Assembly: GCF_026262505.1 (NCBI RefSeq)
Contig: NC_067204.1
Location: 2,699,797-2,763,796 of the forward strand
Reading direction: 5' to 3'
Origin: Trichomonas vaginalis G3
Taxonomy: Eukaryota; Parabasalia; Trichomonadida; Trichomonadidae
DNA: 64,000 bases
Below the pieces are notes generated by a model, which saw nothing but the letters and a program-made list of their open reading frames with translations, did no database searches and was not told the DNA's origin. Positions 36,046-45,806 of the stretch are shown in pieces. Both the position numbers and the translations under genes were made by a program. Within the stretch, counting starts at the first letter, position 1. Each line of letters starts with the position of its first letter.

Positions 36046-36627
36046 ATGTCATTTCCGAAAAATAGAAGCGTAAGTGTTTCAAAAGGTTTAATGGCGGTGG
36101 CAGATGTGAAGTTAAATTCACCAACTCAAACAAACAGTCAAAGTGTTGTTGTCAATGTCAAAGAAAGAGATGTTGAAGTGGGGAAACCATACGAAGACGA
36201 AGATGGTATAACAATAGTTCCTGTAAAAGAACAACCAACATACCCTGAAGTTAGCAGAGACTTAAGTTCTGTTGCAGATATTCGAAACGACTACCAACAA
36301 CTTAAAGACAAACTTAAAACTCAGGAGAAGATTTGTCAAGCTTTGGGTATAATGTTAAACTTGGTCGAACACAACCCTGTAAAAGTGAACTCATATGTCA
36401 TCGCACCTCATGAAGTTTTGAAAGAACTATTGAAACTTTTGACAGAGGCAGACGATATAAACATCAAAGAAATAGAACCCGACATTAGTTGCTGTGGTGT
36501 TTCATATAATGTCATTGACAAGATATACGTTATGAAAGGAGGTGAAACGTTGAACTTAAAATATAGTTTCCCAGACGTCATAAAAATATTTGACGACCAC
36601 AACATTTCATTAAAATTTACTTGCTAA
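36046..36627 (+). CDS. 193-residue protein (B copy)
   Basis: Counterpart of 20457-21038 with a few substitutions, such as 'YEDEDG' for 'YEDQDG' and 'EPDISC' for 'EPDIAC'. The frame is intact. The next gene begins 4 bp after its stop, inside the same short A/T string, so the two are probably co-transcribed. Confidence 0.65.
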   Translation: MSFPKNRSVSVSKGLMAVADVKLNSPTQTNSQSVVVNVKERDVEVGKPYEDEDGITIVPVKEQPTYPEVSRDLSSVADIRNDYQQLKDKLKTQEKICQALGIMLNLVEHNPVKVNSYVIAPHEVLKELLKLLTEADDINIKEIEPDISCCGVSYNVIDKIYVMKGGETLNLKYSFPDVIKIFDDHNISLKFTC

Positions 36628-36631
36628 GTAA

Positions 36632-37433
36632 ATGGCAGAAAGACAATGGTTTATACTATTACGACTAAAAACCCTGAGTCATATAATTCTATAACAACAA
36701 ACTTACAAAGTCCTCAAGGACGATATTGTAAACTAACCTTAAACACAATGACGACTAAAGCCTGTTTTGCTCTTTTGACACCAGAAGACTTTGTTGTTGT
36801 GAATGGTAAAAAATACTCTTTGAAGATACTTACTCAGATATACCACCAACAGGTTTTGTTGACTTATTTAATACTTTAAGGACGGATGTAACATGTGCTG
36901 CAACTAGAGCAGGTTTCATTATGTTTGGATGTCCGACTGAGTTTAGTATAAACGATATGAGCTATAATACAAAACTTATATCTGGTTTTTACTACCAACA
37001 GTTTCCTATAACAGGAAAAGGTGTCATACAAGGAATGTCTATTCCATTGACTTTAAGTACACCTATTTTATATATTGTTTCAAACTTAGGTTCAAAGTGT
37101 TATTCGAATGTCGACAGAAACTACTATGACCAAAAGATACTCATGCGTATAAACAACACTTTCTCTGCTGGTTTGCCTATTGTTCATTCGAATGCAGATT
37201 TTCAGCTTTAGTGAAACTCAAACACTTTAGCAATAAACTTAACCTTAGTTGACGCAAACTTTGTTCCTGTAAAACTTTTATGTCCTATGTATTTGTCAAT
37301 GACGGCAGAAAGTTTCGAATTGGAAGATGCAACTGGTGAAAGTATTGTATTACAAGAACAACTTCAACAACAAATAGCTCAAGAACAACAAATGCAACAA
37401 ATGGAACAAATGCAACAACAAAGTCAAGAATAA
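36632..37433 (+). pseudogene. Candidate minor capsid (penton-like) gene (B copy), broken
   Basis: Counterpart of 19652-20452, with the same beta-rich sequence and the Gln/Met-rich end. It looks broken about three times. The helicase gene follows within 30 bp after an A/T-only leader. Confidence 0.5.
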
Positions 37434-37461
37434 AAAAATATTTTTTTTTATTTTTATAAAA

Positions 37462-38695
37462 ATGTACAGAATAGACGTTTCAGATTTTTATGACTTCCAA
37501 GCGTTCAGAAATATGTGTCCATTTAGAGACTATAACAAAGCAGTCGAGAATTTGAAACGTTTAGTCATTTATGTCGACTCTGCCCCAGAATGTTATGTCA
37601 TGAAAGAATGGGATGTTGTCTTTAACAAACCAAGAGCAACAATAGTTTCAGAACAAGAATGTAGACAGAAACTTAAGAAAATAAAAGTCGTACAAGTTGG
37701 CATGAAGATGTTAGATGCTTGGGATATCTTATTGTCAAAGTTAGAAGATTTTTCAGTTCGTGGTATAAAGTTCTATACACCTTCTCCAAACTTCTATTCT
37801 ATCTTCACTGGATATAAATACGAACAAGTAGAATGGAAAGAAAATATTATAGAAGCTTGGTTAGACCATGTCAAAGAAATTATATGCAATGGAAACGAAA
37901 GAGTCTATGAGTATATCTTATGTTGGTTTGCAAACATCTTACAACATCCAAGTGCTAAAAATGAAACTGCTCTCATTATAATTGGAAAACAAGGAACAGG
38001 TAAGAACACTTTCTTTACAGATATTTATGCAAACTGTTAGAGGGCTATTCGAACCCGAATATGACAAACTTAGAAAACATCTGCGGTAAATTTAACTCTT
38101 CAATAGAGAATATGAAACTTATAGTATGTAACGAACTTCAAAGTATAGATACAACAAAAGTTTTGAACTCAGATGCTTTGAAGAGTCTTATAACAGACAA
38201 AGTTGGAGTTGTTGAAAGAAAATATAAAGACCAAAGAGTTTGTGAAAATGTTGCAAACTTCATTATGGTTTCAAACAATGCTGTTCCGATGAAGTTAGAA
38301 AGTTCTGACAGAAGATATGTAGTTGTCAGAACGTCAGATTCTCATATGCAAGATACAGAATATTTTGACGACTTAGCAGAAACTTTGACACCTGACTTTT
38401 ACAACCACTTGTTCTCATATTTCATGACATTAGATATTTCTAAGTTCAATCCAAGACAAATTCCACATACCGAAGAGAGACAAACATTGTTAGAAGCAAA
38501 CAAGAGTGTATATGAACTGTTCATAGATGAACTAACTTTGAGTGTTTAGATGAAAGGTCATTGTACGATGCATATAAACAATATTGTCAAGAATATGGTT
38601 ATATGACAGCTTCTAAACGAACATTCTTGGCAAATGTCAAAAATCTTTTAGATGTTCAGAACGGCGTATATACAAAGAAAAATTTTTCTGAGTAA
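37462..38695 (+). pseudogene. Superfamily 3 helicase gene (B copy), broken
   Basis: Walker A, Walker B and the motif C region seen in A are all present at the DNA level, but the gene no longer reads as one frame and looks broken about twice. Start context and spacing to the neighbours are as in A. Confidence 0.8.
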
Positions 38696-38730
38696 ATTTT
38701 AAAAAAATATTTTTTTATCCGATAGAAAAG

Positions 38731-39150
38731 ATGACGAAATATATTTCAGTAAATAAGTACATGACAGAAGTCAAAGAAGAACTAGACCCATTCGCTTATT
38801 TGAATGTTTACTTCTACCATTTTGAAAAGTCTACATTTGACAAAGTTTGGAACATCGAACCAGTTAAGTTTGCTATTGTGACTAAAAATGGTGCGAAATT
38901 TGAAGACTTAGACATAGAAGGTTTGTTAGCAGTCAAAGAAAATTTTGACAGAAGGTTCTCAAACCTTAAAGAAGGCAAAGCATACAAACTTGTTATACCT
39001 TATGAACCAAAGAAAGCAGACGACTATGAATATTATGAGTCTAAGATAGTTGAAGTTCAAGGTAAATTGGGTAAAAAGATTTTAGAGTCTAAGCCAGTGT
39101 TTGCTCCTAAAGAGGAAGAGAACATTGACATTGACCCAGAAATGTTCTAA
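38731..39150 (+). CDS. 139-residue protein downstream of helicase (B copy)
   Basis: Counterpart of 17933-18352, intact, with a Ser-to-Thr change in 'HFEKSTFDKVW'. It starts 35 bp after the helicase stop, again with a leader containing TATCCGATAG. Its possible role in DNA binding remains a guess from position and its acidic tail. Confidence 0.6.
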   Translation: MTKYISVNKYMTEVKEELDPFAYLNVYFYHFEKSTFDKVWNIEPVKFAIVTKNGAKFEDLDIEGLLAVKENFDRRFSNLKEGKAYKLVIPYEPKKADDYEYYESKIVEVQGKLGKKILESKPVFAPKEEENIDIDPEMF

Positions 39151-39166
39151 AAATAAAATTTTATTT

Positions 39167-39634
39167 TTACATGTCAAATTTCTTTTTCTCTGGAACTGGC
39201 TCTGGTTCTTTCTTCTCTTCTTCTACTTTCTTTCTTCTACTTTCTTTTCTTTCTTTTCTCTCTTCTTCTTCTTCTCTGGTGGAGTTATGTCAAATTTGGC
39301 GCAACCATATTTATGTAAAAGTTCTTTGTCCTTTAATAGCTCTTCTATTCTGTTTTCTATTTCATCTTCAAGAACAGCGCATGTGCCTTCTTTGCATTCT
39401 AAGAACTTTTGTTGGACTTCATCTTTCCAATCGGCGTCATCTCTGTCAACAAGTCTGTCATTGACAAATTTTAAGACTGCTCTTTGTAATGTTTTATGGT
39501 TCTTGTCATATTCCCAGAAACAGAACTTTAGAACAAATTCACCTTTCTTGTTTACACTATGTAAGATTTTATGGTCGACAGAGTTTTGAGTCAAAAAGCT
39601 TGTCTCGAATATAGATAGCGAAATCGCTAGACAT
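39167..39634 (-). pseudogene. Small charged protein gene (B copy), interrupted
   Basis: Counterpart of 17472-17916. The Lys/Glu-rich end is longer and contains a variable purine tract (GAAGAA and GAAAGAAAG units), so this end changes length by repeat slippage. The gene is divergent from the packaging ATPase across 36 bp of A/T-rich sequence. Confidence 0.5.
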
Positions 39635-39670
39635 TTTCTAAAAGATAAAAATTTTAATTTTTCTAAAAAT

Positions 39671-40543
39671 ATGTTAGAAAAAAAGTTTGCTGACATTGAC
39701 AAGAAATTTGAGAATGTTTTAAACAAGAACAAGAGGAAGTTAGAAAATGCTCAGATAAAACCTATACATGACAAGTTCTTATTTGCTCAGAATGGTATAA
39801 CAGGTCTAATTGCACCACCTGGGTCGGGTAAGACTTTCACTTATCTTAAAATGGCTGCACAACAACAAGAACTAGATGAGAAGAACCCATTCTATGAGTT
39901 AGTAGTCATTTGTAGTACTTCTGGTCAATTTGACCAAACCGTAAATTCGTTCAAAGATATTATAAAGAAGTCTAAGTTAGTATGTATAAAAGACTCTGAG
40001 TTGTTAGATTGGATAAAGAAGTACCAAAGAAGAGTTTTGAAGTACAATGCTATAAATGAGTATGTCAATTCGAAGTTTAAAGACCCAAATGAGGAAATGC
40101 AGAGAATATTAGAGAAGAAACACTTCAGAAACAAACAGAAAGAGATAGAATACATTTCGAAGAAATTGCAATCTTACGATTGGAAGACTTACCCTCATAG
40201 ATGTCTTCTTATCTTAGATGACTTTGCTTCTCATCCTTTGTTAAAGAACAGAGAACAAGACATGTGTCGAATTCTTAAGAAGCTCAGACACTTTAACATC
40301 TCAGTTGTCATTTGTGTACAGACAGCAAAGAGTTTAAGTAAGGATGTAAAGAGAATACTTACTGATATCATACTTTTCCCTGGATTGTCCGAAGACGATT
40401 TCATGGAACTTATGAAAGAGTCCATGGCAGGTAAGTTTGACAGACATGAACTATGGGAGAAGTACAAAGTCATACAAGACCCTCATACTTCTTTCAGAAT
40501 TCATATCTACGCGAACAAAGTTCAAATTGTAAAAAGTCAATAA
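39671..40543 (+). CDS. Genome-packaging ATPase (B copy)
   Basis: Same length and motifs as at 16563-17435 (APPGSGKTF and LLILDDFAS), with very few substitutions, among them 'EYVNSKF' for 'EYINSKF' and 'VLNKNKR' for 'VLKKNKR'. The frame is whole. Confidence 0.9.
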   Translation: MLEKKFADIDKKFENVLNKNKRKLENAQIKPIHDKFLFAQNGITGLIAPPGSGKTFTYLKMAAQQQELDEKNPFYELVVICSTSGQFDQTVNSFKDIIKKSKLVCIKDSELLDWIKKYQRRVLKYNAINEYVNSKFKDPNEEMQRILEKKHFRNKQKEIEYISKKLQSYDWKTYPHRCLLILDDFASHPLLKNREQDMCRILKKLRHFNISVVICVQTAKSLSKDVKRILTDIILFPGLSEDDFMELMKESMAGKFDRHELWEKYKVIQDPHTSFRIHIYANKVQIVKSQ

Positions 40544-40555
40544 AAATAATGTTTA

Positions 40556-40779
40556 GGGTAGAAGGTTAGATATACCCTCTTTTCTACCCTCTTTTCTACC
40601 CCAGTTATTTTATAAGCGTTTTACATGGTAAACGTTATTTTTAAAATTTTGTGAAAACTCAACGGTTTGACACATGCCCTAAAAATTATTTTACTCAGAA
40701 TTTTGTGCTGAATTCAGCAAAAATATATTTTAGGGTAGAAGGTTAGATATACCCTCTTTTCTACCCTCTTTTCTACCCC
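40556..40779. terminator. Two GGGTAGAA hairpin repeats (B copy)
   Basis: Copies at 40556-40602 and 40733-40779 lie between the convergent ATPase and 304-residue genes, as in A. The AGCGTTTTACATGGTAAACG spacer between them is itself an inverted repeat (CGTTTTACATGGTAAACG). Confidence 0.55.
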
Positions 40780-40786
40780 AGTTATT

Positions 40787-41701
40787 TTATAACCGTTTTA
40801 CATGGTAAACATTGTGAATTCGTGAAATTCTAAACAATTTCGTAGCTTCTATTTCTTCTGTCAGTACATCGAATGTTTTAACTATGCCGAATGTTTCTTT
40901 ATATTTCTTCTTGACATCAGATAGAAGGAAATCGTCAGCTGTTGGATAGTTTTTGTTCAGAAATGTCAACATGTCCATTTTATCTTCTGCTGGCTTTTCT
41001 GCCTCCCTCTTTAAATCTGCATAGTCGTTTCTCATTCTTTCTATCTCTTTGACGGAGTAGTTATATTTCCTCATTGCTGCTTTACATTTTGAACATTGTG
41101 GGTTCATTTTAGCATTGTACATTGAAATCTTACCTGCTAGTATGACTAAGGCGTCAATTGCTCTCTTTAACTCAAAAGTTGCGGGTTTTATCTGTTCATT
41201 CCATATCTTACCTCTTCTGTCTTTATCTCTTATCTGCCATACACATTTTGCAACTAACGAAACAAAGTTGTCGTAGGTCTTAAACTCCCCAGATTTGTAT
41301 ATGTCAGAGATGTTCTTATATACCATATCGCAATCTTTGTCCATGACTTTGTGGTTGCAATGAAATCCAAGAAACTCATAGTTAACCTTTCGTATGAACT
41401 TCTTTATTTCAACTGAGTCAGTTGGTCTGACTTCTATTTCATCGAATTCTGGAATAGTGAGCTTTTGTTGTTGGATTTCAGGAAGTTTAGGTAGATGGTC
41501 AATAATATCCTGCATTTCATAAAGATACTGTTCATTTGTTTCATCTTTCGCAGTGCAATCTAAATCTCCTTGGAGAAGTTCTTGCTTTATCTTCTGGATT
41601 GTTGTTTCGAAAGTATATGAAGAAGGAATGAAGCTTTTCATCTCTACTAACATTGAAGTTGGGTTCATGACTAAAGAGTTTGGTGCTGTTGTTGCTAACA
41701 T
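40787..41701 (-). CDS. 304-residue protein (B copy)
   Basis: Identical by eye to 15405-16319, including the two Cys-containing clusters. The frame can be extended upstream by 24 codons through A/T-rich leader, but the ATG matching A is preferred because the extension runs through the conserved leader. Confidence 0.65.
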   Translation of the reverse strand: MLATTAPNSLVMNPTSMLVEMKSFIPSSYTFETTIQKIKQELLQGDLDCTAKDETNEQYLYEMQDIIDHLPKLPEIQQQKLTIPEFDEIEVRPTDSVEIKKFIRKVNYEFLGFHCNHKVMDKDCDMVYKNISDIYKSGEFKTYDNFVSLVAKCVWQIRDKDRRGKIWNEQIKPATFELKRAIDALVILAGKISMYNAKMNPQCSKCKAAMRKYNYSVKEIERMRNDYADLKREAEKPAEDKMDMLTFLNKNYPTADDFLLSDVKKKYKETFGIVKTFDVLTEEIEATKLFRISRIHNVYHVKRL

Positions 41702-41786
41702 GTTCTTACAATAAAAATAAAAAATATTTTTTTTTAAAAAACCAACTTTATTTTTTATTTCGGGAAAACTCATGACAAATTCAAGA

Positions 41787-41833
41787 GGGTAGAAAAGAGG
41801 TTAGAAAACAGGTTAGATATACCCATCTACCCT
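41787..41833. terminator. GGGTAGAA hairpin repeat (B copy)
   Basis: A single copy stands where A has the duplicated spacer 15110-15404. It lies upstream of the 304-residue gene and of the 64-residue gene, both of which start nearby, so here it is not simply at a gene end and might insulate divergent genes. Confidence 0.45.
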
Positions 41834-41868
41834 AAAATATATTTTTGCTGAAAAAGTGTCATTTTTTC

Positions 41869-42063
41869 ATGTCCGAAGACTCGAAGGTGCAACACTTCCA
41901 AAATACCGACGAACTCAGAAGAGCAGCATGGCAGTATCTTCTTGACAACTTCTTTGAGTTCTCCAGGTACACCTTGGAAAATGCTGAAGAACTCCGACAC
42001 AGAGAATTTGGAGAAATTGCACTCCAATACTACCTTGACAAACAAAGGGTAAACAAAGGGTAA
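41869..42063 (+). CDS. 64-residue helical protein (B copy)
   Basis: Same product as 14692-14886 apart from 'AAWQYLLDN' for 'AAWQYVLDN'. The frame could begin 8 codons upstream, but the inner ATG after AAAAAGTGTCATTTTTTC is conserved in both copies. The GTAAACAAAGG repeat at the stop has one more unit than needed, pointing to slippage. Confidence 0.6.
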   Translation: MSEDSKVQHFQNTDELRRAAWQYLLDNFFEFSRYTLENAEELRHREFGEIALQYYLDKQRVNKG

Positions 42064-42114
42064 ACAAAGGGTAAAATAAGACTAAAAACTTAACGTTTAA
42101 AAAGTGACATTTTT

Positions 42115-42315
42115 ATGAGCTCCGAGTCACCGAGAAAACTTGGTCAGATGTTAGCAGCTTACTTCCCTGAGGAGGATGGAAGCGTTACATACGTAAGGTT
42201 CAAAAACAACGAACCTGGAATTGCGTACCAAATTCGCAATTACATGACCATGGAAGAGTACGAAAGGTTTCTACAAGAGAAACCAGCTCTAAACAACTCA
42301 GAAAAGAAAGAGTAA
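42115..42315 (+). CDS. 66-residue protein (B copy)
   Basis: Identical to 14451-14651, with the leader AAAAAGTGACATTTTTATG. It ends close to the Pro-rich protein gene, and the two are convergent with about 28 bp between stops. Confidence 0.6.
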   Translation: MSSESPRKLGQMLAAYFPEEDGSVTYVRFKNNEPGIAYQIRNYMTMEEYERFLQEKPALNNSEKKE

Positions 42316-42343
42316 AAAGTTTAACTCGTAATTGTTTATTTTT

Positions 42344-42976
42344 TTACTTGTATGGGCAAGCTGCAAGAATGAAGTCGACTATCTCAGTCTTTGTCTTGAC
42401 CAGTTGGACTGCTCTTGCGAGTACGTCTGTTTTACGGTCTCCAGCTGGTGTCTGACCTTCGTAATTGCGCATGTTCTTGAGAGCTCCAACTGTAAATGGT
42501 TGTAGGATGAAGAGTCTCTCAGACTGCTTGAGGTAGTCGTCTCTGTCTTTGACCGAATCTGTGGTACGAGTCGAATCGGTCGATTTGAGGGAAGAGACTG
42601 AAAGCCTGTCGTCTTCCATAGGGGCTGTGGCATACTCTTTGCGTAAACGGTTCAGACCTTCCTCGAACTCTTGGTCTCTCTTCGATTGGGATTGAGATTG
42701 GAATTGGGGTGGAGGGTTTGACATGAACATCCAAGGGTTAGGGAAGTAAGGCATGGGTTGAGGAGGGTAGTTTGGAAAGCCTTGTGGTGGGTAGTTTGGA
42801 AAGCCTTGTGGTGGGTAGTTTGGAAAGCCTTGTGGTGGGTAGTAACCTTGAGGTGGAAATTGGTAGTAATTCGGAGGTCCTTGTTGGAACTGAGGTTGCT
42901 GAGGAGACTGTTGTGGTGCTGGAGCATGCTGTTCCTCTGGCTGTGGAACGGGTTCAGTAGGTGGGACGTCGGACAT
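42344..42976 (-). CDS. Pro/Gln-rich 210-residue protein
   Basis: This copy reads through. After MSDVPPTEPVPQPEEQHAPA come Gln/Pro-rich sequence and three 'PPQGFPNYPP' units (about residues 46-75), then 'MPYFPNPWMFMSNPPPQFQ'. A charged, Ser-rich middle and an apparently folded end, 'FILQPFTVGALKNMRNYEGQ' and 'VDFILAACPYK', follow. The architecture, a disordered Tyr/Pro-rich arm on a small folded domain, is common in scaffold or condensate-forming proteins. It is divergent from the 124-residue gene across the minisatellite. Confidence 0.65.
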   Translation of the reverse strand: MSDVPPTEPVPQPEEQHAPAPQQSPQQPQFQQGPPNYYQFPPQGYYPPQGFPNYPPQGFPNYPPQGFPNYPPQPMPYFPNPWMFMSNPPPQFQSQSQSKRDQEFEEGLNRLRKEYATAPMEDDRLSVSSLKSTDSTRTTDSVKDRDDYLKQSERLFILQPFTVGALKNMRNYEGQTPAGDRKTDVLARAVQLVKTKTEIVDFILAACPYK

Positions 42977-42998
42977 TCGTTTGTGTCTTAACCGTCTT

Positions 42999-43325
42999 TG
43001 TTCTGAAACAATATAATATTGTCTTGAAAAAGTACAACATTGTCTTGAAAAAGTACAACATTGTCTTGAAAAAGTACAACATTGTCTTGAAAAAGTACAA
43101 CATTGTCTTGAAAAAGTACAACATTGTTCTGAAAAAGTTCAAGACTTGTTCTGAAAAAGTACAGCTGTACTCAAATTTGAGAGACATTGTACTGAATTTA
43201 TACAACATTGTTCTGAAAAAGTACAACATTGTTCTGAAAAAGTACAATATTGTCTTGAAAAAGTACAACATTGTCTTGAAAAAGTACAACATTGTCTTGA
43301 AAAAGTACAATATTGTACTGACTCA
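42999..43325. repeat. 21-bp minisatellite (B copy)
   Basis: About fifteen units of AAAAAGTACAACATTGTCTTG, the complement of the unit in A, with the same odd unit in the middle (AGCTGTACTCAAATTTGAGA). The number of units on one side differs from A, so the array expands and contracts. Confidence 0.9.
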
Positions 43326-43327
43326 GT

Positions 43328-43702
43328 ATGGAGCTTGACCCCTTAGACGAAGCAATTTATCTAATTGAGGTAAATGAAACCGTGAAGGAATATCTCAGCA
43401 AGTGCAAACCAAGCAAGTCCATTGGCTTCTGGTTGTCCAAGAATAGTGTCTTAAAGTTGGAAATTGAAACAGGTGTTGCAATTCAAGTTCCAGAAGGCAC
43501 TGCATTCGATGATATTAAGGATGTGAAGAAAGAAGCCCTCTTGAAGTTCTTCATGAAACGTCCTTGGATACTACTTCCATATCGTGAGAGCCCAATTCCA
43601 CGAATTACACAAATTCTCAGAGCACTACTTCACTACTCTGGACAGCCGTTCTTCATAACCTCAGAAGGCGACATCCAACCAATTCTTCAGCCAGTTCAGT
43701 AA
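43328..43702 (+). CDS. 124-residue protein (B copy)
   Basis: No difference from 13055-13429 was seen. The start codon follows the last minisatellite unit directly (TACTGACTCAGTATGGAG), so the array reaches to within a few bases of the coding region and any promoter must lie within it. Confidence 0.65.
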   Translation: MELDPLDEAIYLIEVNETVKEYLSKCKPSKSIGFWLSKNSVLKLEIETGVAIQVPEGTAFDDIKDVKKEALLKFFMKRPWILLPYRESPIPRITQILRALLHYSGQPFFITSEGDIQPILQPVQ

Positions 43703-43729
43703 ACATCTCATTTTAACTTCACTTTTTTT

Positions 43730-44014
43730 ATGTTTTTACTCACACTCGTACTCAACAGGTTTGTGTACAACTATTTCAACTGTGAACCTTGTATTGACCG
43801 GTCTTCCTGCAAATGCAAGTTCGGTCAATACACAATTTATGGTGGCAAGAAAGACAGTGGGGAATGTTATTCTGACATCTGTTGTTGCGCTCGAGAGAGA
43901 ATTGAAATTCCAGACCCAACTCCAACACCAACACTCAAGTTGCCAAAGACTCATGTGAAGAAGAAGCCTTCTGGTAAGTTTCTTATAGCCATATACATGG
44001 CACGCTTTGAGTAA
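43730..44014 (+). CDS. Cys-rich protein (B copy)
   Basis: Identical to 12742-13026, including all cysteines. It lies 27 bp after the previous gene and 22 bp before the next frame, in a run of four same-strand genes that may be transcribed one by one from the AAAA/TTTT-rich gaps, each of which has a TCA-Py-T match. Confidence 0.6.
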   Translation: MFLLTLVLNRFVYNYFNCEPCIDRSSCKCKFGQYTIYGGKKDSGECYSDICCCARERIEIPDPTPTPTLKLPKTHVKKKPSGKFLIAIYMARFE

Positions 44015-44036
44015 AAACATTTTTTTCATTTTTTGA

Positions 44037-44123
44037 ATGAAGCAAGTTAAATTCGTCCCACACCAATCTCAATGGACCGATGAAGAGTTTCAAGCATGGT
44101 TGAAGGCGTTGAGAACGACATAG
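44037..44123 (+). CDS. 28-residue upstream frame overlapping the coiled-coil gene
   Basis: A short frame MKQVKFVPHQSQWTDEEFQA, ending LKALRTT, starts after TTTTCATTTTTTGAATG and runs past the ATG of the coiled-coil gene at 44096 in another frame. It is present in A as well. It could be a leader peptide that tunes translation of the downstream gene, or the true start of that gene's ancestor. Confidence 0.35.
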   Translation: MKQVKFVPHQSQWTDEEFQAWLKALRTT

Positions 44124-44620
44124 ACGGCGAACTTGAAGGAGCTCAAACCACAATTGCAACCAAAATTGCAGAAGTCAAGGAACAAATAGCTCCACTTAAA
44201 GCTACCAAAGCTACTCTTGACCTCATGGATACTTACCGTTTAGAAGTAAAGAGTGGAATAAGACAATTAAAATTAAAACTTCTAAACTACGAAGCTATAC
44301 TCCAAAAGTTAGCAGAAATGAGAAGACTTTACCAGAGCTACTTACATGTAAGGGACTTACCTTCAAGCAGTCCGACCAAAGATGAATTTTCTGACATTGT
44401 CCCAATTTTGTCCGAAAGTCAGCTCAGATGTTTTGAACTGCTCCCAACATATCCAGAATATGAACGTTTGCCTGAACTCTTCCGCAATCTCAAAAAACGT
44501 TTTTTGGTTCTCATGTTCGAAACTTTTATCGGAAGAGACAACAAACGTTCAGAAGAAGAACAAGATATTATTTTAAACTTGTTGTATGACTTAACCGTCA
44601 TAACAAGCTTTTTGAAGTAA
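44096..44620 (+). CDS. Coiled-coil protein, 174 residues (B copy)
   Basis: Counterpart of 12154-12660. The heptad region and the 'YERLPELFRNLKKRFLVLMF' helix are the same, and the end differs slightly from A. It precedes the HNH-like gene by 32 bp on the same strand. Confidence 0.6.
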   Translation: MVEGVENDIDGELEGAQTTIATKIAEVKEQIAPLKATKATLDLMDTYRLEVKSGIRQLKLKLLNYEAILQKLAEMRRLYQSYLHVRDLPSSSPTKDEFSDIVPILSESQLRCFELLPTYPEYERLPELFRNLKKRFLVLMFETFIGRDNKRSEEEQDIILNLLYDLTVITSFLK

Positions 44621-44652
44621 AACCGTCATTCTCAAACCACTTCATTTTTTCG

Positions 44653-45348
44653 ATGTCCGAACAAGCACCGAAGCCGAACACAATGGCAGATGTCCTTTCA
44701 ATGTTGCCAGACAAGCGCCCAGTTCAAATTCAAATTTTGAATTTGAAAGCTCATCTGACAAACACCGTTAAGACTCTCCAAAGTAGTCTTATGGAAGAGA
44801 TGAAGGGACTTAAAGGTGAGTTCCTCATGAACCAAGCTTCCAATGAGAAAGTCCTGAACGATTTGACGGAAACCTTGCGCATTTACGCGAGAGAGAACCG
44901 AGACCTTGCCAGACTCATCTACCGTTTCTTCGAAGAGATAGATGCCATCTGGAAGGTACTCGGAAAGGACAGAACCTCCAACACCGTACTTCGTGAACAC
45001 AGAATTGCCGAAGGAATTGTCGAGGAAGAAGAGAAACACGAAGAAGAGGAAGAGGAAGAAGAGAAACACGAAGAAGAGGAAGTTTGGGCAACCCTTGTTG
45101 CCGATGACACTTACGAAATTTCCCAACCCTACCCATACCAAATCCGCAACAAGGAGACCGGCAAGGTTCTTACCCCAGTTCTCAACAACTTGGGACACTT
45201 GAACCTTACCCTTCGGAATTACGGTTCAATCTCCATGGGCAAGCTTGTCGCAATTCAATGGGTTCCAAATCCAAACAAGAGGACGAAGGTCAGACACATT
45301 GACGGTGACAAGCTCAACAACCGTAAGGAGAACCTCGAGTGGTTCTAA
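44653..45348 (+). CDS. HNH-endonuclease-like protein with coiled coil
   Basis: This 231-residue copy reads through. Residues 1-110 are helical ('ILNLKAHLTNTVKTLQSSLM', 'LTETLRIYARENRDLARLIY'), residues 122-143 form a Glu/His-rich acidic linker, and the end carries 'YEISQPYPYQIRNKETGKVL' and 'LVAIQWVPNPNKRTKVRHID', the NUMOD4 plus HNH_3 layout of phage homing endonucleases, closing NNRKENLEWF. In homing enzymes such domains cut DNA at specific sites; here the partner and target are unknown. Codons are rich in C and G at third positions, unlike the capsid-side genes. Confidence 0.75.
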   Translation: MSEQAPKPNTMADVLSMLPDKRPVQIQILNLKAHLTNTVKTLQSSLMEEMKGLKGEFLMNQASNEKVLNDLTETLRIYARENRDLARLIYRFFEEIDAIWKVLGKDRTSNTVLREHRIAEGIVEEEEKHEEEEEEEEKHEEEEVWATLVADDTYEISQPYPYQIRNKETGKVLTPVLNNLGHLNLTLRNYGSISMGKLVAIQWVPNPNKRTKVRHIDGDKLNNRKENLEWF

Positions 45349-45397
45349 GAGTAAAAAAATTTTATTTTAGGGGGAAACCCCGAGTAAATTTAAGTTT

Positions 45398-45661
45398 TTA
45401 GTTGCGTAAGCGGCTTAAATTAAGGATAATTTGGACAAGTAGTTCCTGACCTCTGAATTGGACTCTTTCGTCATCCCAGTTGCGTAGGAGGTCGTCCCAG
45501 AGGAGTTGGTAGAATTGCCATTCCAAGGACGATTTGTCCTCCCAGGCATTGAGGATGTACTGCTCGTAGAGTCTCATGACCTCTCCCTTGCACCAGACAC
45601 CCTCTCCCTTGGAACGTAAGGCTTCTTCGAAGTGCTCGAATGCGATTGGCTGCGGGACCAT
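45398..45661 (-). CDS. Small helical protein, 87 residues (B copy)
   Basis: Starts MVPQPIAFEHFEEALRSKGE and ends LLVQIILNLSRLRN. It is Trp-rich and wholly helical, convergent with the HNH-like gene. The start follows AAAAAGTGTCATTTCGG, which contains a match to the host initiator TCATT. Confidence 0.6.
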   Translation of the reverse strand: MVPQPIAFEHFEEALRSKGEGVWCKGEVMRLYEQYILNAWEDKSSLEWQFYQLLWDDLLRNWDDERVQFRGQELLVQIILNLSRLRN

Positions 45662-45691
45662 CCGAAATGACACTTTTTGTCCGTTTGGTCA

Positions 45692-45799
45692 ATGTTCGTG
45701 TCTCGTGCCATAGTCGACGAAAATACAGACAAACAGGTTATATATGAGTTTGAGACCAAGAATGGTGTAACTCGACCTGTCCGATTCAAATTCGAATAA
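45692..45799 (+). CDS. 35-residue small protein (B copy)
   Basis: Same frame as 10950-11057 and unchanged. It starts about 30 bp from the divergent helical-protein gene and ends 8 bp before the stop of the polymerase gene, so the gap is filled in a compact way. Confidence 0.4.
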   Translation: MFVSRAIVDENTDKQVIYEFETKNGVTRPVRFKFE

Positions 45800-45806
45800 A
45801 AATTTT

